A stretch of DNA of 64,000 nucleotides from Vicinamibacteria bacterium. Lineage in GTDB: Bacteria > Acidobacteriota > Vicinamibacteria > Vicinamibacterales > UBA8438. Shown one piece after another: positions 1 to 8,498 of the stretch. A model generated the notes under the pieces. That model was not told the DNA's origin. It made no database searches and saw only the letters and a list, made by a program, of their open reading frames with translations. Every line of letters starts with the position of its first letter. The stretch's first letter is position 1. Position numbers and translations under genes: made by a program. The stretch spans positions 21,851-85,850 of the forward strand of contig JAJEEU010000009.1 of the NCBI GenBank assembly GCA_022820825.1, given 5' to 3'.

Positions 1-811
1 CGTCTCGTATTCGTATCGATCGATGCCCTGGACGAGGAGTTCGTTCGCGATAATGACCTCGGACTTGGACCGAACGAGGTCGCCGCGCTTAGTGCGGTGA
101 ATGAGCCCTTCTTCCAGAAACCTCTCAGTACCGTCGACCTCAAACCGCGTCGGACTGGGAGGGGCGAAGAGATTGGTCAGTCTACGCGCGATGTCTGAGT
201 GCTTGTCACTCGCGTATCGGCGAAGGTTTCGCAAGTCGCCCTGATGCAGAACGACGACGCGATCCTGTTGGCGCGTCAACGCCGTGTAAAGAAGCTCTCG
301 CGACAGAGGCCAACATGGATCGGGCAACACGACGAAAGTGATCCCGAACTCGCTGCCCTGTGACTTGTGGACCGTCAGGGCGTAAGCGAGCTCAAGCGGA
401 GGCGACCTCGCCACCGAACTCCCAGACCTTGAAGTCGTAGTCGTGTCCAGGCTGAGACGTGAACTCTACTTCCGCGAGCGGAAACAGCTTTTTTTGGTTC
501 CTGGTCTTGTAGTTGCCAACGACGATCCCGACATCGCCATTGGCAACATAGGACGGTCGCTCCGGAAATACTTCTCGAACGCTGCTGTTCTTCAGGTTGA
601 TGACCTTGTCGCCGTAAATGATCCCTTGAGGACCGACTGGAGGATGGGTCTTGCGGTATCCCGAATGAGACGTCGCTCGCGACAGCCACGTCTTGCGGAA
701 AGCCTGCTGCACCATGGAGGGTGAACACGCCCAGGCCGGCAGGAGCGGTGGCATCATGGTGGCGGTAGTCGTTGAGGGTGTCCACGCGGTAGTTGCACGT
801 CCCATAGCCAA
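1..811 (-). pseudogene. Helicase C-terminal / nuclease fragment (truncated and frameshifted)
   Basis: Read leftward, two frames together give the C-terminal part of a UvrD/RecD-like superfamily 1 helicase. The upstream frame (811 to about 395) contains GIIYGDKVINL and VANGDVGIVVG and then stops. The next frame (about 405 to 1, open at the window edge) continues the same protein with PPLELAYALTVHKSQGSEF (motif V/VI region), SRELLYTALTR and, near the edge, LVRSKSEVIIANELL. The last resembles the PD-(D/E)XK-like nuclease tail found on such helicases. The two frames are joined by a one-base shift near 395-420. The N-terminal ATPase half (Walker A/B) is missing, because the neighbouring XRE gene starts 18 bases beyond 811. 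The C-terminus continues outside the window. A single sequencing error could explain the shift, but not the missing 5' half, so I call it a remnant. The first ~30 codons of the upstream frame do not clearly match the family. Confidence 0.72.
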
Positions 812-822
812 CAGGCTATAAA
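793..822 (+). promoter_or_regulatory. Candidate promoter of the XRE-nucleotidyltransferase operon
   Basis: TATAAA at 817-822 with TTGCAC at 793-798, spacing 18. The start codon at 829 lies only 7 bases after the -10-like box, so the transcript would be leaderless or nearly so. The -35 match is weak. Confidence 0.4.
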
Positions 823-836
823 GGATCCATGATCCT
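822..836. promoter_or_regulatory. Palindrome over the start codon, candidate autoregulatory operator
   Basis: AGGATC-CAT-GATCCT is a perfect inverted repeat with 6-base arms. It overlaps the end of the -10-like box and the ATG (829) of the XRE gene. XRE-type antitoxins usually repress their own operon by binding such palindromes; use of this site is inferred. Confidence 0.45.
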
Positions 837-1155
837 ACGCAATCTCGTTCGCGAGGCGCGCAGGCGCGCGGGGCTTACACAGGCGGGACTGGGTCACCGC
901 GCGGGGGTACCGCAATCGACGATCGCCCGCATCGAATCCGGTGCGCGCACTCCCTCGACCGACATGGTCGAACGGCTGGTCCGGGCCGCCGGATTCGAGG
1001 TTCGCGTCAGTCTCGGCGAACCCGACCGCGAGACCAGTTCCCTGTTCCACCGCACCCTCCGCCGGACGCCGGCGGAACGTCTGACCGACGCGACCCGTGC
1101 CGCGCACTTCGTTCTGCACGGCCGGCAACAGCTCCGCGAGCCGCGTCATGGCTGA
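829..1155 (+). CDS. XRE-family helix-turn-helix regulator (putative antitoxin)
   Basis: A 108-residue protein with a Cro/C1-type helix-turn-helix at about residues 5-55 (LTQAGLGHRAGVPQSTIARI is the HTH core). A short tail follows (RTPAERLTDATRAAHFV) of the kind seen in XRE proteins paired with nucleotidyltransferases. The stop overlaps the next gene: the downstream ATG at 1148 lies inside the last codons, so translation is probably coupled. The ATG sits on a perfect palindrome (822-836), which suggests self-repression. The likely role is DNA-binding antitoxin or regulator of the downstream nucleotidyltransferase. Fold confidence is high; toxin-antitoxin function is inferred from the gene pairing. 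Confidence 0.8.
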   Translation: MILRNLVREARRRAGLTQAGLGHRAGVPQSTIARIESGARTPSTDMVERLVRAAGFEVRVSLGEPDRETSSLFHRTLRRTPAERLTDATRAAHFVLHGRQQLREPRHG

Positions 1156-1702
1156 GGCGCCGTTCGATCCCGCGGCCATGCTGGCGGCATTGCGCCAGGC
1201 CGACGTTCGGTTCGTCCTGATCGGCGGCATGGCGGCCGTTCTGCACGGCGACGTCGGCGTCACCGTCGACATCGACATCACGCCGGCCTGCGACCCTGAC
1301 AACATCGAGAGGCTGGCCGCCGCCCTGCGTGCGCTCGACGCGCGCATTCGCGCCGACGGGGCTCCGCAGGGCCTGCCTTTCGAGTGCTCGACCGAATTCC
1401 TGAGCAATCTGGGCCCCGACGCCATCCTCAACCTCACCACGCGGGCCGGGGCCCTGGACGTATCCTTCACGCCGGCCGGCACCAGCGGCTACCGTGATTT
1501 GAAACGCGACGCAGTAGCAATGGACGCCGCCGCGGGCGTATCCATTCTCGTGGCATCGCTGGCCGACATAATCCGCTCCAAGAGCGCCGCGAACCGCGAG
1601 AAGGACCGGCGGGCCCTGCCGCGGCTGCATGAACTTCTCGAACGGACTTCAGGAACGCGCAGCGAGCGCGAGAGCGTGTCTGTGGACGGCGCCAGCCGCT
1701 AG
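1148..1702 (+). CDS. Nucleotidyltransferase-fold protein (putative toxin, MNT/AbiEii-like)
   Basis: 184 residues. VLIGGMAAVLHG (residues 23-34) followed by VTVDIDI, with acidic residues D41 and D43, matches the GG...HG...DxD signature of polymerase-beta-type nucleotidyltransferases of the AbiEii/DUF6036 group. A late segment (ADIIRSKSAANREKDRRAL) is also typical of this group. The ATG at 1148 overlaps the end of the XRE gene. A longer in-frame start at 1097 would run deep into that gene and is unlikely. The gene overlaps the end of the convergent M49 peptidase gene by 4 bases. A toxin transferring nucleotides to RNA or protein is the likely role by analogy; the target is unknown. The C-terminal ~20 residues look unstructured. 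Confidence 0.75.
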   Translation: MAEAPFDPAAMLAALRQADVRFVLIGGMAAVLHGDVGVTVDIDITPACDPDNIERLAAALRALDARIRADGAPQGLPFECSTEFLSNLGPDAILNLTTRAGALDVSFTPAGTSGYRDLKRDAVAMDAAAGVSILVASLADIIRSKSAANREKDRRALPRLHELLERTSGTRSERESVSVDGASR

Positions 1703-4431
1703 CCCGCCACGGACCAGACCCGCGCGAAGTAGCCCCACAGGTCGAGCGTCAGGACCGGCTGGCCGGCCGGGGTGTCCGGCATCGGCAGGCGGAAGTCGTC
1801 GGGCGTTTCCTGCAGCCAGTGCATGGCGCCTTCGTGCAGCTCGGGCGAATAGGGCTGCTCGATCTCGTACAGGCACAGGTAGGTGAGCGGCGTGCCGGCG
1901 AGCTGCTGCAGCGGCGCGTAGCGCGTTGCTGCTCGGAAGTGCGGCGAGCGGGCCACGTCGATCATGTGGTTGTCCGTGTACCACTCGTTGTATTCCGCGT
2001 CGTAGCCCAGGTCGGTCGGGTGCGACAGGACGAGCATGGCGGACGGCCGCGCCGCTCCGGCCGGCGCCGGCTCGCCGTAGACCGCGATGCGGCTGTAGGC
2101 GGTGGAACCGACCAGCGTGACGCCGTTGACCGGTGCGGGCGACGAGAGCGCGGGCGCGCCGGGCTCCAGGTGGTACACGGCAGCGTAGAACGGCGCGCGC
2201 AGCGGCGCGGCAGGCTCCTGCTGCTGCTTCAACTCGTACAGGCTGGCGCCGTTGACGAAGCCGCCGCCGCCGGCCAGCAGCGCCTGCGCGCGCTGCTCGC
2301 GGTAGCGCTCCAGCGCATCGTCCCCGTCAGCCCTGAACAGCTCGACCAGCAACGCCGGGTCGTTGCCGGATCCGCGCGCATCATCGTCCGGCAGGCGCTT
2401 GCCGGAATACTCCAGCATCTGCCGCGTGAAGTCCCGCGGATACGAGATCAGCACGTCGGTGATCGACCCGTCGGCGGCGGTCACCGGCTCCAGCTTCGGC
2501 ATCACGAAGCCGGTGTACGACGGCAGGTCGACCGCGGCGACGCGCTCCAGCACCTCGTCGCGCAGCGCGGGATCGAACTGGATGCCGTACGTCTCGAACA
2601 ACGTCCGGGCCGCGTCGTAGTCGCCCTCGGACTTGATCCGCTGCACCTCGGCCAGCAGCTCGGCCACCCCGGCGCGGAACGCCTGCGCGTCGGTCACGAC
2701 GTTGTAGGTCTTGCCGTCCCGCCGCCGCACCTCGACCGCGCCGGTGTTGTCGCTCAGCCAGTGGACGACCATCTGCCGGTTGCGCATGTGGTCCTGTTCG
2801 AGCTGGCTCCCCTCGCGCACGCGGCGCAGTTGCAGGATGGCGTTGCGGGCGTACGCCTCGTACTCCGCCAGGACGATGTCCTCGTGATGCTCGGCGTCGA
2901 CCACGCCGATCTCGACCAGCTTCGGGTCGGCGATGAAGTAGAGCGCCACGAGGTCCGCCCGCGCTTCCTCCAGCGCCGAGTACTGCTCCTTGAGGAACGT
3001 CTGCGGGTTGCCGCCGACGTGCTCCGCCACCTGGCCGGAGGCGTGGCCGATCACCTCGTGCATGTTCACCGTCATGTCGCCGGCGAAGCCGGCCCAGCGC
3101 TCGGCGCGCGCGTCCTCGGCCGCATCCCACGTGAACTCGGCGCGGTAGGCCGGCGGCCGCGACCGGTCGTACGCCTCGACCACGTTCGTCAGCGACACCG
3201 ACTTGCTGCCGTGCTCCTCGCGCACGGTCTGGTCGTTCGGCAGGTTGATGCCGATCGGGGTGATCGGCCCGCTATCGCCGATCTCGACCACCACGTCGAT
3301 GGCGTTCGCGGTAATGCCGCGCACGCCCTCCTTCCGGTAGCGCGGATCCCACGGCATGTGGTCCTCGAACCACTGCGCGTGCTCGGCCAGCGTGCGGATC
3401 GCTTCCGTCTTCTCGCGGTTGACGTAGAAGACGAGCGCCTCCCAGGCGCCCTTCACGCCGCGCGCGTCCATGTACACCTCGGTGAAGCCGTTGATGGTGT
3501 CGACCGGCGAGTCGCGGTCGGCGACCCAGGCGATGTCGTACTCCCGCCGGTCGGCCGGCTCACCCGTCCGGTACCACTGCGCCAGCGCCTCCAGCGCCGC
3601 GGCCATCGGCTCGGTGGCGTAGGGCGCGGCCGCTTCGAGGTGCTTCACGATCTCGGCGATCTCGGCGCCGTAGCGGCCGTCGATGCTGTACACCTCCTCG
3701 TGCAGCCGGCCGTCGCGCTTCACCAGGCGCGAGTTGAGCGCATAGCGCTCTTCGAAGCCCTCCAGGTCGGCCATCGAGACGCCGTCGTACAGGTTGTTCG
3801 CGCTCGCCAGCAGCAGGTCCTCGCCGGCGGCGGGCGACTTGTTCGTGACGACGGGGTCGACGTCGGGATCCAGAAAGAGCGGTTCCAGCCGGCTCACGAG
3901 CTGGTCCACGCTCTCGCCGTCGCGCAGCGGCAGGCCCGCGCCGCCCGACGCCGCGGCGTGGAGGGCCGCACCGAACGCCTCCGGGGTCAGGTGCAAGACG
4001 AACCTGCGCGCCGTCAGGTTGTTGAACGGACCGGTGTTGATCCAGAACAGCTTGGCGTAGCGGTGGATCTCCTCCAGCGCCGACGGCTCCAGGGCGCCGC
4101 CGTGGACCAGGAGCTCCTCGAGCACCGCGCGCATCTCCAGGTTGTGGGCGTAGCGCTGGTCGTAGAAGATGTCGCGCCCGGCGAGCGCGGCCTGGTAGAG
4201 GTGCCAGATGAGCGTCTTCTCGCGCAGCGGGAGGTCGCTGAAGCCGTCCGCGTAGAGCTGGACGATCGCCGCGTCGTCGACGCGCTCCAGGAGGTACTGG
4301 CGCTCGGGCTCGCCGGCGGGCGCGTCGACCGCCTCCGCCGGCGGGTCCGGCGGACCGTCGCCGCCCGGCGCGCCGCACGCCGTCAATCCGCCCATCGCCA
4401 CCACCGCCAAGAGGATCCGCAGGTGCATCAT
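1699..4431 (-). CDS. Dipeptidyl peptidase III-like M49 metallopeptidase with extra C-terminal ferredoxin-like domain (lipoprotein)
   Basis: About 910 residues from the ATG at 4431, which has GGGAGG just upstream (a second ATG follows directly). The signal peptide ends in LTAC, so C19 is the likely lipidation site. Zinc-binding HEVIGH is at 458-463 and the second M49 motif EEARAD at 488-493, so the peptidase should be active, removing dipeptides from peptide N-termini in the periplasm or at a membrane face. Known M49 enzymes are about 670-740 residues. Here a further ~145 residues (about 767-910) contain EYNEWYTDNHMIDV and RAATRYAP...LTYLCLYEIEQ, the pattern of small dimeric alpha/beta-barrel (EthD/DUF4286-like) proteins. 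The gene diverges from an S9 dipeptidyl peptidase. Longer starts up to 4662 would run into the intergenic repeat and are rejected. Confidence 0.88.
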   Translation of the reverse strand: MMHLRILLAVVAMGGLTACGAPGGDGPPDPPAEAVDAPAGEPERQYLLERVDDAAIVQLYADGFSDLPLREKTLIWHLYQAALAGRDIFYDQRYAHNLEMRAVLEELLVHGGALEPSALEEIHRYAKLFWINTGPFNNLTARRFVLHLTPEAFGAALHAAASGGAGLPLRDGESVDQLVSRLEPLFLDPDVDPVVTNKSPAAGEDLLLASANNLYDGVSMADLEGFEERYALNSRLVKRDGRLHEEVYSIDGRYGAEIAEIVKHLEAAAPYATEPMAAALEALAQWYRTGEPADRREYDIAWVADRDSPVDTINGFTEVYMDARGVKGAWEALVFYVNREKTEAIRTLAEHAQWFEDHMPWDPRYRKEGVRGITANAIDVVVEIGDSGPITPIGINLPNDQTVREEHGSKSVSLTNVVEAYDRSRPPAYRAEFTWDAAEDARAERWAGFAGDMTVNMHEVIGHASGQVAEHVGGNPQTFLKEQYSALEEARADLVALYFIADPKLVEIGVVDAEHHEDIVLAEYEAYARNAILQLRRVREGSQLEQDHMRNRQMVVHWLSDNTGAVEVRRRDGKTYNVVTDAQAFRAGVAELLAEVQRIKSEGDYDAARTLFETYGIQFDPALRDEVLERVAAVDLPSYTGFVMPKLEPVTAADGSITDVLISYPRDFTRQMLEYSGKRLPDDDARGSGNDPALLVELFRADGDDALERYREQRAQALLAGGGGFVNGASLYELKQQQEPAAPLRAPFYAAVYHLEPGAPALSSPAPVNGVTLVGSTAYSRIAVYGEPAPAGAARPSAMLVLSHPTDLGYDAEYNEWYTDNHMIDVARSPHFRAATRYAPLQQLAGTPLTYLCLYEIEQPYSPELHEGAMHWLQETPDDFRLPMPDTPAGQPVLTLDLWGYFARVWSVAG

Positions 4432-4486
4432 CGGCCTCCCATGACCAGCAAGCAGCATCCACATACGCCGTAATGCGGATCTGCGA

Positions 4487-4647
4487 ACAGCCCGCGGCGA
4501 AAACCCCGCGTCGCACCGAGACCGGTCAGGCGCCCGGCTGACAAGGCGTGACGAGGGAGCATATTCTACGATATGTGAGTGAGGAACAACGCAGTCAGGC
4601 GGGATGCATGGCCGGTCGAATGCAGCGGGGTTTTCGCCGCGGGCTGT
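4487..4647. repeat. Inverted-repeat element with internal stem-loop, between divergent peptidase genes
   Basis: Perfect 23-base inverted arms lie at 4487-4509 and 4625-4647, beginning ACAGCCCGCGGCG on the left arm. The interior (4521-4617) matches the tandem repeat at 63801-63898 over its whole length. Outside the central hairpin I count 62 of 72 identical bases. The hairpin here is CATAT-TCTACG-ATATG (4560-4575); in the other copy it has a different stem but the same size. Just outside the arms, TGCGAAC and GTTAGGC resemble the core boxes of integron attC sites, GTTAGGC being a full match to GTTRRRY. It could be a MITE, an attC-like site or a structured intergenic element; no transposase is nearby. 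Confidence 0.7.
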
Positions 4648-4664
4648 TAGGCTGTGCATCATAC

Positions 4665-6917
4665 GTGAATCGATACAGATTTACGGGCCTTCCCCTGCTC
4701 CTGGCGGTGGTGCTGGCAGCCTCTCTGGCGGCCCCGCTGCAGGCCCAGCGGCAGCTCACCGTCGACGCCATCTTCCACCCCGCACAGCGGGTCGACTTCG
4801 ACGGCAGCCCGCCCCGCAACCTCACCTGGCTGGACGACCGGCACTACCTGCAGCCGACCCCGGACGGCCGGCAGTTCAAGGTCGACGCCGTGTCGGGCGA
4901 GCGCGAGTTGCTGTTCGATCCCGACGCGATGGAGGCTGCCGTCGCCGCCCTGCCCGGCATCGGCGCGGCCGAGGCGCGGCACCTGGCGCGGGGGCGGCGG
5001 CCGTTGCTGTCGACCGCGGACCCCGACCGGCCGGCGGTCGTGTTCGACTTCGCCGAAGACCTGTATCACTACCGGTCCGACGGTGCGCGGGCCGTGCGCC
5101 TGACGCATACGCCGGCGGCCGAGGAGGAGATTTCGTTCAGCCCCGACGGCCGGCTGGTCGCCTTCGTGCGCGATCACGACTTGTACGCCGTCGACATCGA
5201 GCGGCAGCGCGAGCACGCGCTCACCACGGACGGCTCGGCGACCGTGCGGAACGGCCTGCTGGACTGGGTGTACCAGGAGGAGATCTACGGCCGGGGCAAC
5301 TTCCGCGGCTACTGGTGGAGCCCGGACTCGACGCAGCTCGCGTTCCTGCAGCTCGACGACGCCGGCGTGCCGGCGTTCACCATCGTCGACACCATCGAGT
5401 ACCACCCCACCGTCGAACGCTGGGAGTACCCCAAGGCGGGCGATCCGAACCCCGGCGTGCGCCTCGGCATCGTGCGCGCGGCCGGCGGCGGCGTCACTTG
5501 GGTGGACCTCGACGAGTACGCGCCGAGCGAGCCGCTGATCGTCAACGTCGGCTGGACGCCCGATAGCCGGCGCGTCGTGTTCCAGGTGCAGGACCGCGAG
5601 CAGACGTGGCTCGACCTCGTCCTGACCGACGCGGACACCGGGGGAACGACCCGCGTGCTGCGGGAGACCACCGGGGCCTGGGTCAACGTGAACGGCCCGC
5701 CGCACTGGCTGGGCGACGGCACGTTCCTCTGGCTGAGCGAGCGCAGTGGCTGGAAGCACCTGTACCACTACGCCGCCGACGGCGAGCTGCTCGGGCAGAT
5801 CACCGACGGCGAGTGGGAGGTGCGCACGCTCCACGGCGCCGACGAGGAGGCCGGCTGGATCTACTGGTCCGGCACCGAGCGCAGCCCCATCGGCAGCGAC
5901 GTGTACCGGGTGCGGCTCGACGGATCGGACCTCACCCGGCTGTCGGAGCGGGCCGGCAGCCACGCCGCGCGGTTCAACCCCGGATTCACGCACTACATCG
6001 ACACCTGGAGCAACCTGACGACGCCGCCCCAGGTGCGCGTCCACGCGGCCGACGGCGCCGAAACGCGCGCCATCGACCCGAATCCGGCGGATGTACTGGC
6101 GGAGTACGGCCTCTCGGAGCCGGAGTTGCTGCAGGTGCCGAACCGCGACGGCTTCCTGATGGAAGCCTTGATGATCAAGCCGCCGGACTTCGACCCGGCG
6201 CGCCGCTACCCCGTCTACCAGCACGTGTACGGCGGCCCGCACGTGCAGCGCGTGCGCGACCGCTGGAGCGGCTCGACGTACATGTTCTGGCAGCTCCTCG
6301 CCCGGGAGGGGCTCATCGTCTGGGTGCTCGACAACCGGACGGCCAGCGGCAAGGGGGCGGTCTCGACCTGGCCGGTCTACCGCAACTTCGGCGAGTCCGA
6401 GCTGCGCGACATCGAGGACGGCCTCGACTGGCTCGCCGCGCAGCCGTACGTCGACGCCGGGCGGATCGGCATCGAGGGCTGGAGCTACGGCGGCTACATG
6501 GTCAGCTACGCGCTCACCCACAGCGACCGCTTCGCCATGGGCATCGCCGGCGGCTCGGTGACCGACTGGCGCGACTACGACACCATCTACACCGAGCGCT
6601 ACATGCTTATGCCGCAGAACAATCCCGACGGTTACCGGCGCAGCTCCCCGCGCTTCGCCGCCGCCGACCTGTCCGGCGCCCTGCTGCTCGTGCACGGCAC
6701 CATGGACGAGAACGTCCACATGCAGAACACGCTGCAGTTCGCCTACGCCCTGCAGCAGGCCGGCAAGCGCTTCGACATGATGCTGTATCCCCGCTCGCGG
6801 CACCGCCTGGGCGGCATGGACCAGGAGCACCACCGCCACGTCACGATGCTCGACTTCATCCGGCGCCACCTGCGCCCGGAGAGCGGCGGCGGCCCCCGCG
6901 AGAGCGCCAGCCGGTAG
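4665..6917 (+). CDS. Secreted S9 family prolyl dipeptidyl peptidase (DPP-IV-like)
   Basis: About 750 residues from GTG 4665, giving a clean signal peptide ([23 protein letters not shown]). The open frame extends upstream to 4548, but those codons lie inside the inverted-repeat element, so the longer start is unlikely. An N-terminal eight-bladed propeller (DPPIV_N, about residues 80-480) is followed by an alpha/beta-hydrolase domain. The catalytic triad is visible: S607 in GWSYGGYM, D681 in HGTMDENV and H713 in RSRHRLGG. Role: removal of X-Pro or similar dipeptides from extracytoplasmic peptides. It diverges from the M49 peptidase, so the pair probably serves peptide scavenging. No strong Shine-Dalgarno sequence is visible at 4665. 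Confidence 0.9.
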   Translation: MNRYRFTGLPLLLAVVLAASLAAPLQAQRQLTVDAIFHPAQRVDFDGSPPRNLTWLDDRHYLQPTPDGRQFKVDAVSGERELLFDPDAMEAAVAALPGIGAAEARHLARGRRPLLSTADPDRPAVVFDFAEDLYHYRSDGARAVRLTHTPAAEEEISFSPDGRLVAFVRDHDLYAVDIERQREHALTTDGSATVRNGLLDWVYQEEIYGRGNFRGYWWSPDSTQLAFLQLDDAGVPAFTIVDTIEYHPTVERWEYPKAGDPNPGVRLGIVRAAGGGVTWVDLDEYAPSEPLIVNVGWTPDSRRVVFQVQDREQTWLDLVLTDADTGGTTRVLRETTGAWVNVNGPPHWLGDGTFLWLSERSGWKHLYHYAADGELLGQITDGEWEVRTLHGADEEAGWIYWSGTERSPIGSDVYRVRLDGSDLTRLSERAGSHAARFNPGFTHYIDTWSNLTTPPQVRVHAADGAETRAIDPNPADVLAEYGLSEPELLQVPNRDGFLMEALMIKPPDFDPARRYPVYQHVYGGPHVQRVRDRWSGSTYMFWQLLAREGLIVWVLDNRTASGKGAVSTWPVYRNFGESELRDIEDGLDWLAAQPYVDAGRIGIEGWSYGGYMVSYALTHSDRFAMGIAGGSVTDWRDYDTIYTERYMLMPQNNPDGYRRSSPRFAAADLSGALLLVHGTMDENVHMQNTLQFAYALQQAGKRFDMMLYPRSRHRLGGMDQEHHRHVTMLDFIRRHLRPESGGGPRESASR

Positions 6918-6988
6918 GGTTGCGCCGCTGCGGCGCCGCCCGGCGGCGGTGTATGATGCGCGGGCATTCAGCAGGAGAGACGACAGGC

Positions 6989-7309
6989 ATGCTCGTTACG
7001 ACGACCCCCAACATCGAAGGCAAACGCATCACGCAGTACTGCGGCATCGTCTCGGGCGAGGCGATCCTCGGCGCCAACATCTTTCGCGACTTTCTCGCCG
7101 GCGTGCGCGACATCGTCGGCGGGCGCTCGGCCTCCTACGAGAAGGAGCTGCACCAGGCGCGCGAAATCGCGATGCGGGAGATTGCAGAGGAAGCGGAGAA
7201 GCTCGGCGCCAACGCGGTGATCGGCGTCGACATCGACTACGAGGTCGTCGGGCAGGGCTCCAGCATGCTGATGGTCAGCGTCAGCGGCACCGCCGTCCAG
7301 GTGCAGTAA
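6989..7309 (+). CDS. YbjQ family (UPF0145 / DUF74) protein
   Basis: 106 residues that match the YbjQ family end to end: [20 protein letters not shown] at the start, a middle ending in [18 protein letters not shown], and a terminal GTAVQV. AGGAG lies 9 bases before the ATG. The family forms small pentameric assemblies; it is often annotated as heavy-metal-binding, but the function is not established. It stands alone on the plus strand between the S9 peptidase and the convergent SDR gene. Confidence 0.9.
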   Translation: MLVTTTPNIEGKRITQYCGIVSGEAILGANIFRDFLAGVRDIVGGRSASYEKELHQAREIAMREIAEEAEKLGANAVIGVDIDYEVVGQGSSMLMVSVSGTAVQVQ

Positions 7310-7334
7310 ACCACGGCCCGGCGGCTCGGGCGGG

Positions 7335-8051
7335 TCAGCGCAGGTGGCGGCCGCCGTCCACGCGCAGCGTCTCGCCGGTGACGAAGTCCGTCTCGATCAG
7401 CGCCAGCACCGCCTGCACGATGGCGTCGTCGCCGCCCCAGCGGCCGAGCGGCGTCTCCCGCACAACCGCGTCCACCGTATCGGCTGCCATGCCCTCCGGG
7501 GCGCGTATCGGTCCCGGCGCGACGGCATTCACGAGGATTCCGTCGCCGGCCAGCTCCAGGGCCAGCGCCTCGGTGAGCGCGATGACGGCGGCCTTCGCCA
7601 CGTAGTACGGCAGGTAGCCCCGGTAGCGCGGGCGGCCGCTGGCGGCGACCCAGTCCGCGACGTTGACGATGCGGCCGCCGCCCGCCGCGCGCAGGTGCGG
7701 CACGGCCGCCAGCGCGCACAGGTAGGCCGCCCGGGCGTCTACCGCCAGCGCCCGGTCCCAATGCGAGGCATCCAACTCGTCGAGGGGCGTGGAGTCGTAC
7801 ACGGACGCCATGTTGATCAGGACGTCGAGCCGGCCGAGCTCCGCGGCGGTCTCGTCGACCAGCCGGCGGCACTCGGCGGCGTCCGTCAGATCGACCGGCT
7901 TCGTGACGACGCCGCCGGCGAGCCGCGGGGCGCCGGATTCCCGCCGGTACGACAGCGCCACCCGCGCGCCGCGCCGCTGCAACTCGTCGGCAACGCGCGC
8001 GCCGATGCGCCGCGCGCCGGTCATGAGCACGGCCTTGCCGCTGAGATCCAT
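7335..8051 (-). CDS. SDR-family oxidoreductase (pteridine-reductase-like)
   Basis: 238 residues, the usual length for a classical short-chain dehydrogenase. An N-terminal NAD(P)-binding segment (TGARRIGARVADEL) is followed by arginines typical of NADPH preference. N-MAS and the catalytic Y149-x3-K153 (YYVAK) are present. The usual catalytic serine is replaced by NVADWV, as in pteridine-reductase-like SDRs that use Asp-Tyr-Lys. It is the last gene of the molybdenum hydroxylase operon, 12 bases after the 144-aa unknown gene. It may reduce a carbonyl product or a pterin; substrate unknown. Confidence 0.85.
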   Translation of the reverse strand: MDLSGKAVLMTGARRIGARVADELQRRGARVALSYRRESGAPRLAGGVVTKPVDLTDAAECRRLVDETAAELGRLDVLINMASVYDSTPLDELDASHWDRALAVDARAAYLCALAAVPHLRAAGGGRIVNVADWVAASGRPRYRGYLPYYVAKAAVIALTEALALELAGDGILVNAVAPGPIRAPEGMAADTVDAVVRETPLGRWGGDDAIVQAVLALIETDFVTGETLRVDGGRHLR

Positions 8052-8063
8052 GGGGTCCCGGCG

Positions 8064-8498
8064 TCAGGCGGTCGGGGCTTCGGGATGGCCCTCGCCGGGG
8101 ACGCGCGGATTGAGGATTTCGTCGATGAGGAAGACGTCGGTCAGCAGCGCCCGCAGGTGGATGAGCGCGTTGAGGTTGTCGATCATCTGGGAGCCGACGA
8201 CCGGCTGGGCGCGCACCAGGCGGACGGCGGCCAGGGACGATTCGGCGTCGCGGCGGAGCACGTCGATGAACGGCCGGCACGCGGCCTGCTCCGCGGCGTC
8301 CCGCTCGGCTACGGCCGCCGCGAACAGATCGGCCAGCACGACGAGCGCCTCCTCCATCCGCTGGAGGAACTCGCGCACCTGCCCGGCCGGGCCCGACTCC
8401 TGCTCGCCCGAGACGCCCTGCGCGGCGTAGGCGAGAAAGAACTCGTAGCTTTCCTCGATGGCGTCGACGCGAGCCTGCAGCTCGCCGGCGGCGGTCAC
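8064..8498 (-). CDS. Unknown helical protein in the molybdenum hydroxylase operon
   Basis: 144 residues from GTG 8498, which overlaps the stop of the cytochrome b gene (GTGA), so the two are translationally coupled. It is almost entirely alpha-helical and acidic, with no signal peptide or membrane segment, and no cysteine or histidine cluster that would bind a cofactor. I do not recognise a family. Position between the cytochrome b and the SDR suggests an accessory or assembly role for the oxidoreductase complex, but nothing in the sequence proves it. Confidence 0.7.
   Translation of the reverse strand: MTAAGELQARVDAIEESYEFFLAYAAQGVSGEQESGPAGQVREFLQRMEEALVVLADLFAAAVAERDAAEQAACRPFIDVLRRDAESSLAAVRLVRAQPVVGSQMIDNLNALIHLRALLTDVFLIDEILNPRVPGEGHPEAPTA

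Noticed and set aside
835..1630. Minus-strand frames of about 210 codons over the toxin-like pair
   Set aside because: Shadows of the XRE and nucleotidyltransferase genes; they do not continue the helicase fragment.
1819..4473. 884-codon open frame on the plus strand
   Set aside because: It is antisense to the M49 peptidase, has no recognisable domain and is rich in Arg, Val and His repeats typical of shadow frames in high-G+C DNA.
4482..4651. Firm call of an integron attC site
   Set aside because: Only one outer box (GTTAGGC) matches the consensus fully, the other (TGCGAAC) does not, the genes are divergent and no integrase is seen. Kept only as an alternative.
4548..4664. Upstream start of the S9 peptidase at 4548
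   Set aside because: These codons fall in the inverted-repeat element and precede a clear signal peptide that starts at GTG 4665.
4659..6869. 736-codon open frame on the minus strand
   Set aside because: Antisense to the S9 peptidase whose catalytic triad is intact; no domain.
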